The notes beneath the pieces are model-generated. The model saw only the letters and a program-made list of their open reading frames with translations. It was not told where the DNA came from and ran no database searches. A DNA stretch of 64,000 nt from Chlamydoabsidia padenii (lineage: Eukaryota > Mucoromycota > Mucoromycetes > Mucorales > Cunninghamellaceae), in the NCBI GenBank assembly GCA_025330725.1, contig JAIWND010000010.1, positions 496,001 through 560,000 of the forward strand, written 5' to 3'. A program made the position numbers and the translations under genes. Position 1 is the first letter of the stretch. The number at the start of each line of letters is the position of its first letter. This document shows positions 1-10,131 of this stretch, piece by piece.

Positions 1-1026
1 CGACCTGTTGATGTTGTTGTTTTAGAGAAGAAACAGAGGTTTGCAATAGGTCGTCATAATTATCCATAGCTAGAGTGCCATTATGGTCGATCATGGTTGA
101 TTGTTGTAGCATACCAGGAGATCCAATGCTTTCACTGAGTTGAGCAAGCCAAGCATTCATGTCCGCCAATTGTTGTTCACTGCTAATGTTGATATTTAGT
201 TGAGAAGGCGTGATGCCATCAATATCCATCATGCTTTGTAGATAATCCAGTCGCTGAGCAATATCGTCATTGTACTGAGGCTTGGCATTCATATCCATAG
301 GGAAGATCAAACCAGACATTGCTTCTTCAGGGGATTCGAATGAGAAGGTTTGTTGCTGTTGCTGGTATTGTTGTTGCTGATGAGATGATGGACTAAAGGT
401 TGAAGAATCTGCAGGGAAGTGATCAGACATATCTGTAGATGGTGACACACTGGAATAAAGCCAATTACCATTATCATTGGATGAAGTGGTCGTATCTATA
501 TATAAAAAACATGAATACAATTACAGTGATGATAGTAGTAAATAATCAAGTTACCTTCAGAATAAGCACTTTGTGGAGGAGAGACTGGATGAAATGGTGA
601 ATTGTTGTTCATGTTGTTAAATGGACTGAGGTGGCCCATATCATAATGAGGTTGTCGAGGAGGAGTCAAAATTTGCTGCTGCTGCTGCTGTTGCTGTTGT
701 GGTTGAGGATGGTAACTTCGTAAACCAGAGGCATGTTCTTCAGAATGGATTTTTTCATGCTTCTTTAAATCTTGAGGCCGCTTGAATGCTTTTTTGCAAA
801 AACTACACCGATGAGGTTTCAGAGGCACATGGACCCGGAGATGACTTGTGATATGATCCCGCTTGACCACAGTGACATCGCACTGCGCCCAATGACAAGT
901 GAGACATAGATTACCCATGGACTTGCGCCCCACATGATCGTTTGTTAAATGGCTATAAAGTTGTTCAGCATCAAAGTAGCGTCGGCTACAGCCTTTCCAA
1001 AGACAAGTAATAACTTCGTTTTCCAT
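1..1026 (-). CDS. pacC: PacC/RIM101-type C2H2 zinc finger transcription factor (3' end cut by window)
   Basis: Likely ambient-pH regulator of the PacC/RIM101 family, which acts in the nucleus after proteolytic activation. Exons read are 1026-555 and 495 to the window edge, with a 59-nt GT-AG intron between them. Residues 1-100 carry three C2H2 fingers in the PacC arrangement. The first starts [11 protein letters not shown], the second [15 protein letters not shown], and the third is [21 protein letters not shown]. The rest is low complexity: a run of nine Gln near residue 110, Asn/Ser/Pro-rich sequence, and in exon 2 further Gln-rich sequence with an acidic patch ([11 protein letters not shown]), plausible as an activation domain. 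The C-terminus lies outside the window, so the length and the processing region cannot be judged. A TTCAAATCCCGC box lies about 225 bp upstream of the start codon. Family assignment rests on the three-finger pattern. A different C2H2 factor is possible but less likely. Confidence 0.85.
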
Positions 1027-1250
1027 GAGAGTGTTTATATAAATAAAAAAGAAGAAGAAGGGGAAGAAGAAGAATAAGAAGAAGATAAAAAGAGAAAGTT
1101 ATAAATAGACAAAAGATGCCAAGGAGGGGGGAAGGTAAAAAAGAAGAATTGTCTGTATATGAATGTGTAGGTAGGTCTTGGCGCTGAAGAAGAAAAGGAA
1201 AAAGAGAGTCAAACTCACTGAGATCAAGTAAACTAAAGCAAAAATTCAAA

Positions 1251-1262
1251 TTCAAATCCCGC
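1251..1262 (-). promoter_or_regulatory. GCGGGATTTGAA box upstream of pacC
   Basis: The plus strand reads TTCAAATCCCGC, the exact complement of the consensus seen at many other intergenic sites in this window. It lies 225 bp upstream of the pacC start codon, in the sense direction of that gene. Confidence 0.6.
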
Positions 1263-1801
1263 TTTTGCCAAGAGCAGCCTATTTATTATTTATTGGTTCT
1301 TTTTATCGAACATCCGCCCCTCCTTTTTTCTTCTTCCCTCATGATAAAATAGCATAGCTTTACAAAGATGCCCACAATACATGTAGTACAGTACAGTATT
1401 TCCACAGTTACTTGCCGCATTTCTTGAAATCGATGTCGCACTGAAATAAGATCAGATGTTCGGGAATTCAAAAAGGGATGGCGGATGTTTAATTGTCTTG
1501 GGTTTCAGACACATTGCATGATGCCCAGTTAATGGAAAAAAGGGAACAGGGTTTAAGAGTTTAGGTACGCTTTGTTAAGAAAGATGACTCTCTCAACAAG
1601 ATGCAGGGGTTTTTTTCCATGACCTTAAAACGCCTAAATTCGCAAGGTAAAAGTAAAAAAAAAAAAAAAAAAAAGTCCAGAATCTTCACATTATAGGTTC
1701 GAGACATCATATCCAAGGTGAAAAACACTTCCAACATACACACAACAGTAAATACATATACAAATGTGATGTAAAAATGTAGAGATTTGAACAGTGTGGA
1801 A

Positions 1802-1813
1802 GCGGGATTTAAA
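1802..1813 (+). promoter_or_regulatory. GCGGGATTTAAA box
   Basis: Exact copy of the recurrent box (GCGGGATTTAAA variant), about 600 bp upstream of the TVP15-like gene and inside the divergent intergenic region. Confidence 0.55.
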
Positions 1814-2415
1814 GACAGTAAAAGGTAGTTAGTTCTCTGCATGATCTGTCCACCACTTTTCGAATCCCGAAAGTCGGTATGACTTTTCGAGGTGCTTTGA
1901 TCTGACACCATAATAACTAATACCTCATACATTGCACCCATGGCCTATGTATAAAATGTATATCAAGACGTCATAGTAGGCTTGTTGCTATCATGCAGCA
2001 GCAGTTCACCAGATTATCATACTGAAAGATGTTCTCCTTTATTAAAGTTAGTCTCATTTGTATGAAGGAGCAATAAACCTGGCATGAATTGTCCCTTCTC
2101 TATTTGCAATCCCGACCGAAGAGATTTCACCGACGGATTGTGTCAGTCAGGTGTCAGAATTATAAAAAACTGGGACAATTCCATTTTCCGCTCTTCTTTT
2201 ACTTTCTCTCTATTACTTCAATTACGTAGCGCATCTTTTTTTAACATTTGTATTCTGACTGATATATATATATATATATATATATCAATATTCATAGTCG
2301 TTACTGTCTTTATATAATAGTAAGTACAAAAGCAACAATGACCTTTGACAACTAGAAGAATGGCGTATTAACTAACTTTCCATTATTCCACCTTCATATA
2401 CTAGAATCTCTCACT

Positions 2416-2972
2416 ATGCAAATTGATCGTAGTATCATATTCCGTGTGGTGAACATAATTGTTGGTTGTTTCATGATTATTGGTGGTGTTGTCACAATTC
2501 TAACTGGTGGTAATGTAGCAAAAAAAAAAAAAAAAACAAAAAGACCTTTGTTGATTACTATATTCACACCTTCCTTTTTTCTTATTAGGCTTCCCTCAAT
2601 TCATTCGTGGAATCTATTGTATTCTGTTTGGCGTAATGGTATTCTTGTTTGAATTCCGGTTACCTTCTGTTGTCTCTCAATATGTCTCCTTCATGTTTTC
2701 CTTCTTTGGTCGTGGTGTCTGTAAGTACTCTTGGTGTTTCAGATGATGATGATGTTATTTTACACTCAGCTGACTAATGACCTCTTTTTATAATTATAGT
2801 TTATATATTGTAAGTTTGAACTATACAAATGTATATGGCTTGGTATGAATTTACTAATTTGTTTAATAGTATTGGATGTATTTTATTGAATTACCTTCCC
2901 CTTGGTATAGCCTCTGGTGTAATTGTAAGTCTAGGTCGGAGTGGGCGATGATTGAATCTGCATTAACCAACC

Positions 2973-3031
<59 letters not shown>

Positions 3032-3258
3032 GTTTTACTCAGGTCGCTGTCGCTGGTGTTGCTTTTGTTATACTCCAATTCATTGGCTCTATTGAACCAC
3101 CAAGTAATATGCGACAAGAAGCTTTGGATGACTCTTTAAAGAATGGTGCCGGACTCGGAACTCGTGCTTCAAATTGGGCAAATGAACATCAATCAACGGA
3201 AACACCTTACGGACAATCAGCGGCTGAAGCTGGTTATGCTTCTGGAGGCAACATATAA
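2416..3258 (+). CDS. TVP15-like / COPI-associated Golgi membrane protein
   Basis: Small multispanning membrane protein (168 aa) of the COPI-associated/TVP15 family, expected in Golgi and late-Golgi membranes. Exons are 2416-2509, 2589-2720, 2800-2809, 2870-2924 and 3043-3258, all joined by GT-AG introns in frame. Exon 3 is only 10 nt long. It rebuilds the family-typical run SFFGRGVFYIFIG and cannot be skipped without losing the frame. Four hydrophobic segments are visible: residues about 7-30, 36-50, 60-92 and 97-115. They are followed by a hydrophilic, Asn/Ser-rich tail beginning EPPSNMRQEALDD. Intron 4 contains a long (ATT)n microsatellite. The family call rests on the pattern of hydrophobic segments and on the EFRLPS and GRGVFYI motifs. 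The gene symbol is left open because the paralogous TVP proteins are hard to separate by eye. Confidence 0.8.
2978..3031 (+). repeat. (ATT)n microsatellite in intron 4 of the TVP15-like gene
   Basis: About 18 uninterrupted ATT units inside a 118-nt intron, ending a few bases before the 3' splice site. Translation in one frame gives a meaningless poly-Ile run. Confidence 0.95.
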
Positions 3259-3525
3259 ATTGGGTGTGGGTGTTCAGTATATCATTCTTATTACTTGAAA
3301 AACAAAATGAATAAAGATCAACGCTATACTATAATGTATATCATGTATTACATTTATCATACTCTTTGTGGATCAACTAGATGGTGAATAGGATTACACA
3401 TAGGTAATTAAAAAGACAACTTGGAATATGTAAATGGGTTGCGCACTTAATGATTGATCATGTTACCGACTCTTTCTCTCTTCTTGATAGATCTCTTCGG
3501 CAGTAACGACTTGAATATAGACCAC

Positions 3526-6500
3526 ATGGACGACCACATCATGCATGAAAACTCGGTACACAATGTCAGCGAATGGCGGCATATCGCTGAAAATTCGGAG
3601 GTAAGAAACATAAAATTGAATATAAAGAATGTTTTTTTTTTTTAAAAAAAAAAAAAATTACTTACCCTCCTTTTTCTCTTTTATTCTAACATAATTTTGG
3701 TCTTATTCAATACCATGGGGGAAACAAAGGATAATCAGCACCCGATTCACGTACAACAACAGCAGTTACCATGGCATTCAAAAAAGGTGGACGAACTCGT
3801 CTCAATATGGAACACTTCTCTTGACGATGGCCTTACCGAAGATGAAGCAACAAGACGATTACAAACATACGGATACAACGAACTTCCTTCGGGTTCCAGT
3901 CCCCAGTGGATCAAGGTGCTTCTTCGACAATTTTTGGATGCAATGAATTGGATTTTTATGGCTATGGGTGTTGTCGCAATGGTACTTCAAGACTTTATAA
4001 CTGGAAGTTTGCTGATGACATTGGCAATAGGCAACCTATTACTCTCATTCTCTCAGGAATATGCTGCCGAACAAACCTTGGCGGCTCTTCGCGATCTCTC
4101 TTCTCCAACAGCTAATGTCATTAGAAATGGTAACGAACTAACTATACCAAGCCGCGATCTGGTTCCTGGTGACTTACTTCTGACTAAAGAAGGCGATTCC
4201 ATTCCTGCTGATGCTCGACTCTTTTATATATCTAATTTGGAGGTTGATGAATCCTTATTGACTGGTGAATCGGTTCCTGTGGAAAAGGGGCTGTATATAT
4301 CAAAAAATGAAGGTAATGTTAAAAGGACCTTTTATGAATCCTCTATTTAACGAAAACTGACATCTCTTTATGTAAATTCTACTTAGACGAACCCTTAGGT
4401 GATCGAGTCAACATGTTATATAGCTCTACTGTTGTCTCGAAAGGTCGTGGGCGTGCTATTGTTACAGCCTGCGGGATACACACTCAAATTGGTAAGGTGG
4501 CTCTGAAATTGGGTGAATCCGGCAAAGACGAAACGACAAGACTACAAAAAAGCTTGAACAAGATGTACATTTTCCTCATGACAACCTCCATCCTTGCAGT
4601 CCTCATTGTTCTAGCCTCGGTAAAATTCAAGGCAAATTATGACGTTGGAATGTATTGTATGACAGCTGGTCTTTCCGTTCTTCCAGCCGGTTTAACGACG
4701 GTGATGACGGTGACCCTGGTACTCGGCGGCAAAGAAATGGCAACCCAAAAGGCGGTCGTTAGAAAACTGAAATGCTTGGAAACTCTTGGATCTGTCACTA
4801 ATATTTTTTCAGACAAGACTGGAACTCTGACGTTGGCTAAAATGGTGGTGGTGCGCTTCTGGACCTTGAAGCATGGGTACTTTTATGTGGAACCAAATGG
4901 ATTGGCCCCAACTGGTGATGTATATCATACCGACGGATTGACCAGCAATACAAAAGATATTAGCTCTCAAGATGATTTGCTGGACAAGAAGAATATGCCT
5001 GACGAACTGGAACAATTGGTGCACTGTGCAGCTCTTTGCAACATGTCAAGTATAAATCGGCGTACTCTGGAAAATGAATGTACCAACACTGATAACGACG
5101 GTGCCTCGATGAAAACTGTCACCTGCAACGAAAAGACCAACAAAAACCAACTAGGCGATGATACGGACTCTGATAATTGGGTCCCAAGTGGCGCTCCGAC
5201 CGAGGTGGCGTTACAAGTATTTGCTCACAAATTTGGGATGGGTAAACCTGATCTGGTCGATAATGGATGGGAAGTTTTAGCGGAACACCAATTCGATTCT
5301 AACATCAAGCGAATGTCCACTCTCTGTGTCAACAATGGTTATACGGTGTTATTCACCAAAGGTGCAACCGAATGTATTCTGCCACTGTGTATTAATATAG
5401 AATCTGAAAAGGAAATCGAACGTGTGCATGCTACGGTAAATAATTTGGCTTCCAAGGGTCTCCGGGTGATGGCGATGGCGTACCGCTCCATGGACAATAT
5501 CGATGCAAAGGTGGCTCGGTCAATGTCTCGCGATGAAATCGAAAAGGATCTGATCTTTGTTGGTCTCACTGGTATATACGATCCTCCACGTCCTGAATCG
5601 CGTCAAGCTGTAAAAGAGGCACACAATGCGGGCATCTCGGTACATATGCTTACTGGTGACCATGAAATAACAGCAACAGCAATCGCAAAGGAAATTAACA
5701 TTCTCGATGAAACAACCATGTCCAAAGAAACCATTCGATCATTGGTGATCACTGGCACGCGGTTTGACGCCATGTCTGACGATGAAATTGATAAACTGGA
5801 ACAACTTCCCTTGGTGGTGGCTCGATGCTCTCCGGAAACAAAGGTCAAGATGATTCAAGCTTCCAAACGGCGAAATAACATTTCTGCCATGACTGGTGAC
5901 GGTGTCAATGATTCTCCTTCTCTACGTATTGCTGATGTTGGTATTGCCATGGGGAAGAACGGCAGCGATGTGGCAAAACAAGCATCCGATATTATCTTGA
6001 CAGACGACAACTTTGCTACTATCATCCAGGCCATCGCAGAAGGACGACGTATCTATCAAAATATGCAACGGTTTCTTCTCTACTATTGGATCGGTGTGGC
6101 GGGTGTAGCCTTGATGGTACTCATTTGTCTCAGTGTCCGTGATCCTTCCAGCAAAACCGCAGCCCCTCTCTCGACAGCTCAGATTCTATTCCTCTATGCC
6201 CTTGTGACACCACCGGCGGGTGCACTTAGTGTGCAAGGACCTTCTAAAACAATCATGCTGGAACCTCCTCGACCGCCGACTGAAAGCATCTTCAACAGGG
6301 AAATCATTATGGATACCGTGGCATACTCTGTGGCGGTAACGATATCATTGGTTATTGCCTTTTTTGTACCTCTCTATACCAATGGCCATGGTGTGGAAGG
6401 TTTGGAATGCGACTCGAATTATCAGCCCGGCTTGTGTGATGGTTTGTATCGTGGACGCTGCTCTCTCTTGGTTGTGATCTCTTTAACCACCCTGGTAACC

Positions 6501-6797
6501 ATGATTCATTGTCGTAGCTTCCGTAACACAGAGTTTGACAAGAATGGCATTCGTAAGACTCTCAATTCACAAACGATGATGATCACTCTGGTGTCTGTTG
6601 TCATCTTGTTGTGTGTCTTTATGTATGTGCGAAAGGTAGCTATTAAAGGGTTTCACCAACTTGGTATTACTTGGGAATGGGGCCTCGATCTTGGTTTGGT
6701 ACTCTTTTATATTTTATTTGGTGAAACTTACAAATACATCAAGCGGACCTATATGAAACCAGCTTATAACCAATACACACCAGAACTCTCCGTCTAG
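3526..6797 (+). CDS. P-type ATPase, fungal ENA/ACU class (copy 1)
   Basis: Monovalent cation pump of the P-type IID (ENA) or related ACU group, expected in plasma or internal membranes. Exons are 3526-3600, 3730-4312 and 4387-6797, giving 1022 aa. An N-terminal cation-ATPase region (LQTYGYNEL) precedes TM1-2 (RQFLDAMNWIF). Then come the actuator motif TGES (about residue 204), the TM4 core VLPAGLTTV, the phosphorylation motif DKTGTLT (about 362), the N-domain KGA motif, the hinge MTGDGVNDSPS and C-terminal TM5-10. The first exon is uncertain. Translation could instead begin at the ATG at 3715, which has a good context and would remove the first intron. TM4 and TM6 lack acidic residues, so the transported ion (Na or K) cannot be read from the sequence. 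Residues about 573-788 are nearly identical at DNA level to copy 2. Confidence 0.88.
5447..6092 (+). repeat. Gene-conversion tract shared with ATPase copy 2
   Basis: A 646-bp stretch matching 11770-12415 at a constant offset of 6323. I count 8 mismatches in the first 148 bp (5447-5594) and none in the last 498 bp (5595-6092). Sequence just outside both ends is clearly diverged, for example after TACTATTGGATC. Confidence 0.9.
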
Positions 6798-7340
6798 ATT
6801 AGTATACCTTTTTTTTTTTTTTTTTTTTTTTTTTACACTTACCACTATAATAGCATACTATACTATCATAATTTTGACAGTTCTATTTATGTAGAATATC
6901 ATTATTAATTAATAAAACACTTTTATAAGTATATATTACTGTCTTGAACATTCAAATTCCGCCATTCATGCAAAATATTGAAACCCCGTATTCGTGATTC
7001 TTTTCATCTTTTACTATTAACCAGACTTCTTTTTCCTAACAAAGCCTATATAGTTAATGTTACTAAACTCTATATTTTGTTTTGATCCCGTCTACGACAT
7101 TCATTCGGGGGGTGATGATGTGTTTTTTTTAACATAATTACCGATACCCCACAAGTCATTCCTTCTATTTTGATGTAGACCTCTTTTAATAAGACATAAT
7201 GTGGAATGCAAAGTTTTTTTTATACTTTATGATTTGTAAAATACAAAAGAGTTTATTATTAAAAAAAAAAAGATCAAGTTTATTATTATATGAGTTTTAA
7301 GTAATAAGGTATCTAATTCTATTGAGGAGGGGGCAAAGAA
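6798..7340. other. Convergent intergenic region with composite element
   Basis: 543 bp between two converging genes (ATPase copy 1 and the SLM-like gene). It contains a T tract right after the ATPase stop codon (about 6809-6834), the composite element at 6951-6975 and a further GAAACCCCG word at 6980-6988. No open frame of note. Confidence 0.6.
6951..6975 (-). promoter_or_regulatory. Composite element: TTCAAATTCCGC box plus ATTCATGCAAAA
   Basis: TTCAAATTCCGC (6951-6962) is followed after one base by ATTCATGCAAAA (6964-6975). The same arrangement occurs at 52746-52770 and, inverted, at 24401-24422. It lies between the 3' ends of two genes, so it is not an obvious promoter of either. Confidence 0.6.
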
Positions 7341-9675
7341 TTAATCCGAAGGATACTGTACACCTGTCAGGATACTTGAGATGTGATTATCTTCTTGAGT
7401 TAACTGTGTTGTTTCTTCCGTTTGAGACGAGGACGGTACTTCCACCTGCTGTTGATCCGTTGCCAATTGTTTCGATGCAAAAGACAAGAAATCTGCCAAC
7501 ACGGTCGAGTCCCCCGAGGATTGTTGGTGTGGTTCATTCGTATCACTTTCATTGATAGGTGCTAGATCCAAACCAGACGAAGTAATCAGAGAAGTACTGT
7601 TGTTGTTATTGTTAAAAGTACGAGTGGTTGGTGCTGGAGATAAGAGCCAGCGAGGTGAAGCAATGTCTTGATTAACCAAAGTGGGTGAGAAGGTACCAGT
7701 AGAGGAAACCAAGTCTCCTACAGAGGTTTGTTGGCGGTACTGTAAAATGGGTCGGTACCGGTGTGAGCAAACTGTCAAGTGTTCCATCCATATTTGCATA
7801 TCTTGGGCACATTTCGCACGTAATGTGATGTTACTTTTCCTAGATCCCCGCCTATGATGACCATGACTGTCTTTGCCGCTGATTGAATGAGTGGAGGTGA
7901 GTCGAGGAAAGCTTGGTGCAAGAGCATATGGTTGAAGTTGGAAGACAAGGTCATGGTGCCGGTTGGTAGATAATGTCGTGATGTTGTATTCAGGGACAAA
8001 GACAGTAGATGTTGGTGATGATGGGTATGATTTCTGATTTCTGTATTCGTGTAAGAATCCAGCTAATATAAAAAGTGGAAGTGAGTAAAGAGCAGGAGAT
8101 AAGAGATTACTTTACCTGGAGTGAGGACATAGATGTATTCATGCCAATTTTGTAATACAGAAGATTTTCGTTCCATACGAGCAGCAAACAGTGGTTGGAC
8201 CAATGAATGACTATGATTAGGATATTGTAATTTGTCAGGATGGCGATAAGAGGCATCTTCAGTAACGAGTTGATCCTTGCATTGGTCGACAAACGCATTC
8301 CAGTCAGCGTCATTAGCCACATTGTCAAAAGCGCGCATGATTTCTAGCAATCCCCGATCTACACCCAACCAACTTGATTCCCGAAGAGTATAGAGTTGTT
8401 GACAAAATTGACGCAAATCCTCCATCAATTGTTTCTCCAAGGCCATGATTTCACGCTGGAGTCGAATCACCGTTTCATGCATCTTGTTTTCTTGTTGATA
8501 CACCTTGATCATTTGTTTAATCACGCCTACAATAAAATATAGTCAGTCGTCTGTACATGTCAAAACCTTCCATACACTGACTTACGAGTATTCATTAACC
8601 ATGGATCTTCTTTTGTATTGCCATGATCAGGATGATGATCAAAAAAAGTCAATTGTTGATCCAATCGTGTGAGTCGTCTTGCAGCTTCTTCCTTGAGTTT
8701 GGCCAATTGAGACAAAGAGAGTCGGTCGTCTGAGCGGACAGAGCGGATGACGTACTTTAGTTCGTTCTTGATGTTGGCCAATAACGGAAGACCTTGTGCC
8801 CGGATGAAGCTTGCCACATCAGTATGATCCTTGGCATTTTTCAAGTGATACATTTGCCACGCATCACACACTTGTCGTATGCCACCTGTTTTCGCAAAAT
8901 GATACTGTATGGTCGAGTAAGAAAGTGCTGGTGTGGTTGATTTCTTCTTGGTGTTTAGTTTTATTCCATTCCCATAATCCCTAATGCTACTGCTATGGTG
9001 GGTGCTGACAGGGGCCTCCTTGTGGTTGATACTACTGCTGCCTTTGACTGATCCCCCGCTGAGTCGATGACTAATGTTTCCACGTTTATTATCGTCGACA
9101 CTACGTTGTTCAAATTCAAGGATACCTTCCAACTTGTGATACGTCTTGACAAGTGAAGATTCCACCGCTGCCAGTGCTTCAAAGTGATCGTAGAGGCATT
9201 TTGTAACGTATTGCCAGGCTTCTAATCGTTCCAATAAGAGTTTGACGGGTTGAATTCCTTGTTGCTGCTGGAGTTCATGTTGTTGTAAATCGGGGGATCC
9301 ATACTGATCCAAGGTCGTAGGATAGGTTGTTTGGAGATCGCAGGCAAAATTGGGCGGTGGTGTTTCAAAGTCGTTCCTTCCGTCCAGTGGGGTGGGTGTT
9401 GCTGTGTTGCCAATATAAAGATCAGAGATGGAATCAATGCACTTGGGTGATTTTGTCTTTGATGTTGATGGTGGAAGGTTGAAGGTGGAGAGAGAAGGGA
9501 TTAGATTCCGCACTGAAGTCGAATGACAAGTTGTTGTTGTTGTAGTAGTAGTAGTAGTAGTAGTATTGGTAGAATCGAGTTTTAATCCAAGACGGCCTTC
9601 TTTTGTTGTAGAGGCTGATGGTGTCACACTATTACTTCTTGTTACCCAGTGGCGTTTATTTAAAAAGCTTTGCAT
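7341..9675 (-). CDS. Slm1/Slm2-like BAR-PH domain protein
   Basis: Probable phosphoinositide-binding scaffold like yeast Slm1/Slm2, which link TORC2 and eisosomes at the plasma membrane. Exons 9675-8586, 8526-8116 and 8062-7341 give 740 aa. The N-terminal 150 residues are low complexity, with a Thr run near residue 40 and Gln/Asn stretches. Residues about 150-480 are helical and read like a BAR-type region (LLERLEAWQYVTKCLYDHFE and KQMIKVYQQENKMHETVIRL). Residues about 495-610 fit a PH domain, opening AGFLHEYRNQKSYPSSPTS and closing with CAQDMQIWMEHLTVCSHRY. The C-terminal tail is Ser/Thr/Gln-rich and could be a phosphorylation target. A CGGGGTTTAAATC box lies about 80 bp upstream of the start. 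The PH plus helical layout matches the family. Which Slm paralogue it corresponds to is unknown. Confidence 0.75.
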
Positions 9676-10131
9676 ATTACTGATATAAAAAAAAAGAAGA
9701 AAGAAGAAAAAGGAAAGGGAGGGGAAGGAAAAAAAGAAAAAGAAAAGCACGACCGGGGTTTAAATCGATGCTCCACTATCGCTATAGATCAGTTTAGAAC
9801 TATACTGAAGCACATTATTTTTTTAAAAAAATACAGGTTGATCAATTATACTGAAAAGATATAGCATTAAGTATAGATGATGAGCCACAATATCGTCACA
9901 AGGGCATGCGGATAAATAAACTACCAAACCTCACACAAGTGATCAATGCTATTTGATTTATATTTAATCGCCGACTACGGCAAATCAAAAAAAGTAGTTT
10001 TCATAACGTAAAAAAAAAAACACTGTAAAAAAAAAAAAAAAAGATTTATAATGGGTACACTTTCTACTTGTTTCTTCGTTTCTTTAGAAGTCTTATTATT
10101 ATCCATTGACATAACTCCCTTAATTTAGGCC
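9676..10131. other. Div. promoter region of SLM-like gene and ATPase copy 2
   Basis: 456 bp between divergent genes. It carries an A-rich and purine-rich segment near the SLM-like start, a CGGGGTTTAAATC box at 9754-9766, and two A tracts at about 10009-10043. A TGACATAAC word followed by TTTAG lies directly before the ATPase ATG and looks like a branch site plus acceptor, so a 5' UTR intron may end there. Confidence 0.5.
9754..9766 (+). promoter_or_regulatory. CGGGGTTTAAATC box
   Basis: Variant of the recurrent GCGGGRTTTRAA box, located in the divergent promoter, about 80 bp from the SLM-like start codon and 370 bp from ATPase copy 2. Confidence 0.5.

Larger units (their letters stand above)
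1027..2415. other. Divergent intergenic region between pacC and TVP15
   Basis: This 1.39 kb region separates two divergently transcribed genes. It holds two copies of the GCGGGATTTRAA box (1251-1262 and 1802-1813, opposite orientations), an A tract near 1651-1671 and a (TA)n run at about 2261-2284. Open frames here on either strand are low-complexity or shadow-like, and I see no convincing gene. Confidence 0.6.

Noticed and set aside
1561..1941. 126-aa open frame on the minus strand in the pacC-TVP15 gap
   Set aside because: It contains homopolymer-coded Phe runs and overlaps a recurrent intergenic box. Codon texture is not protein-like.
2863..3139. Open frames with poly-Ile on both strands
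   Set aside because: They come from the (ATT)n repeat in intron 4 of the TVP15-like gene.
5603..5848. Identical 81-aa antisense frames in both ATPases (also 11926-12171)
   Set aside because: Shadows of the converted coding tract. Identity reflects the sense gene.
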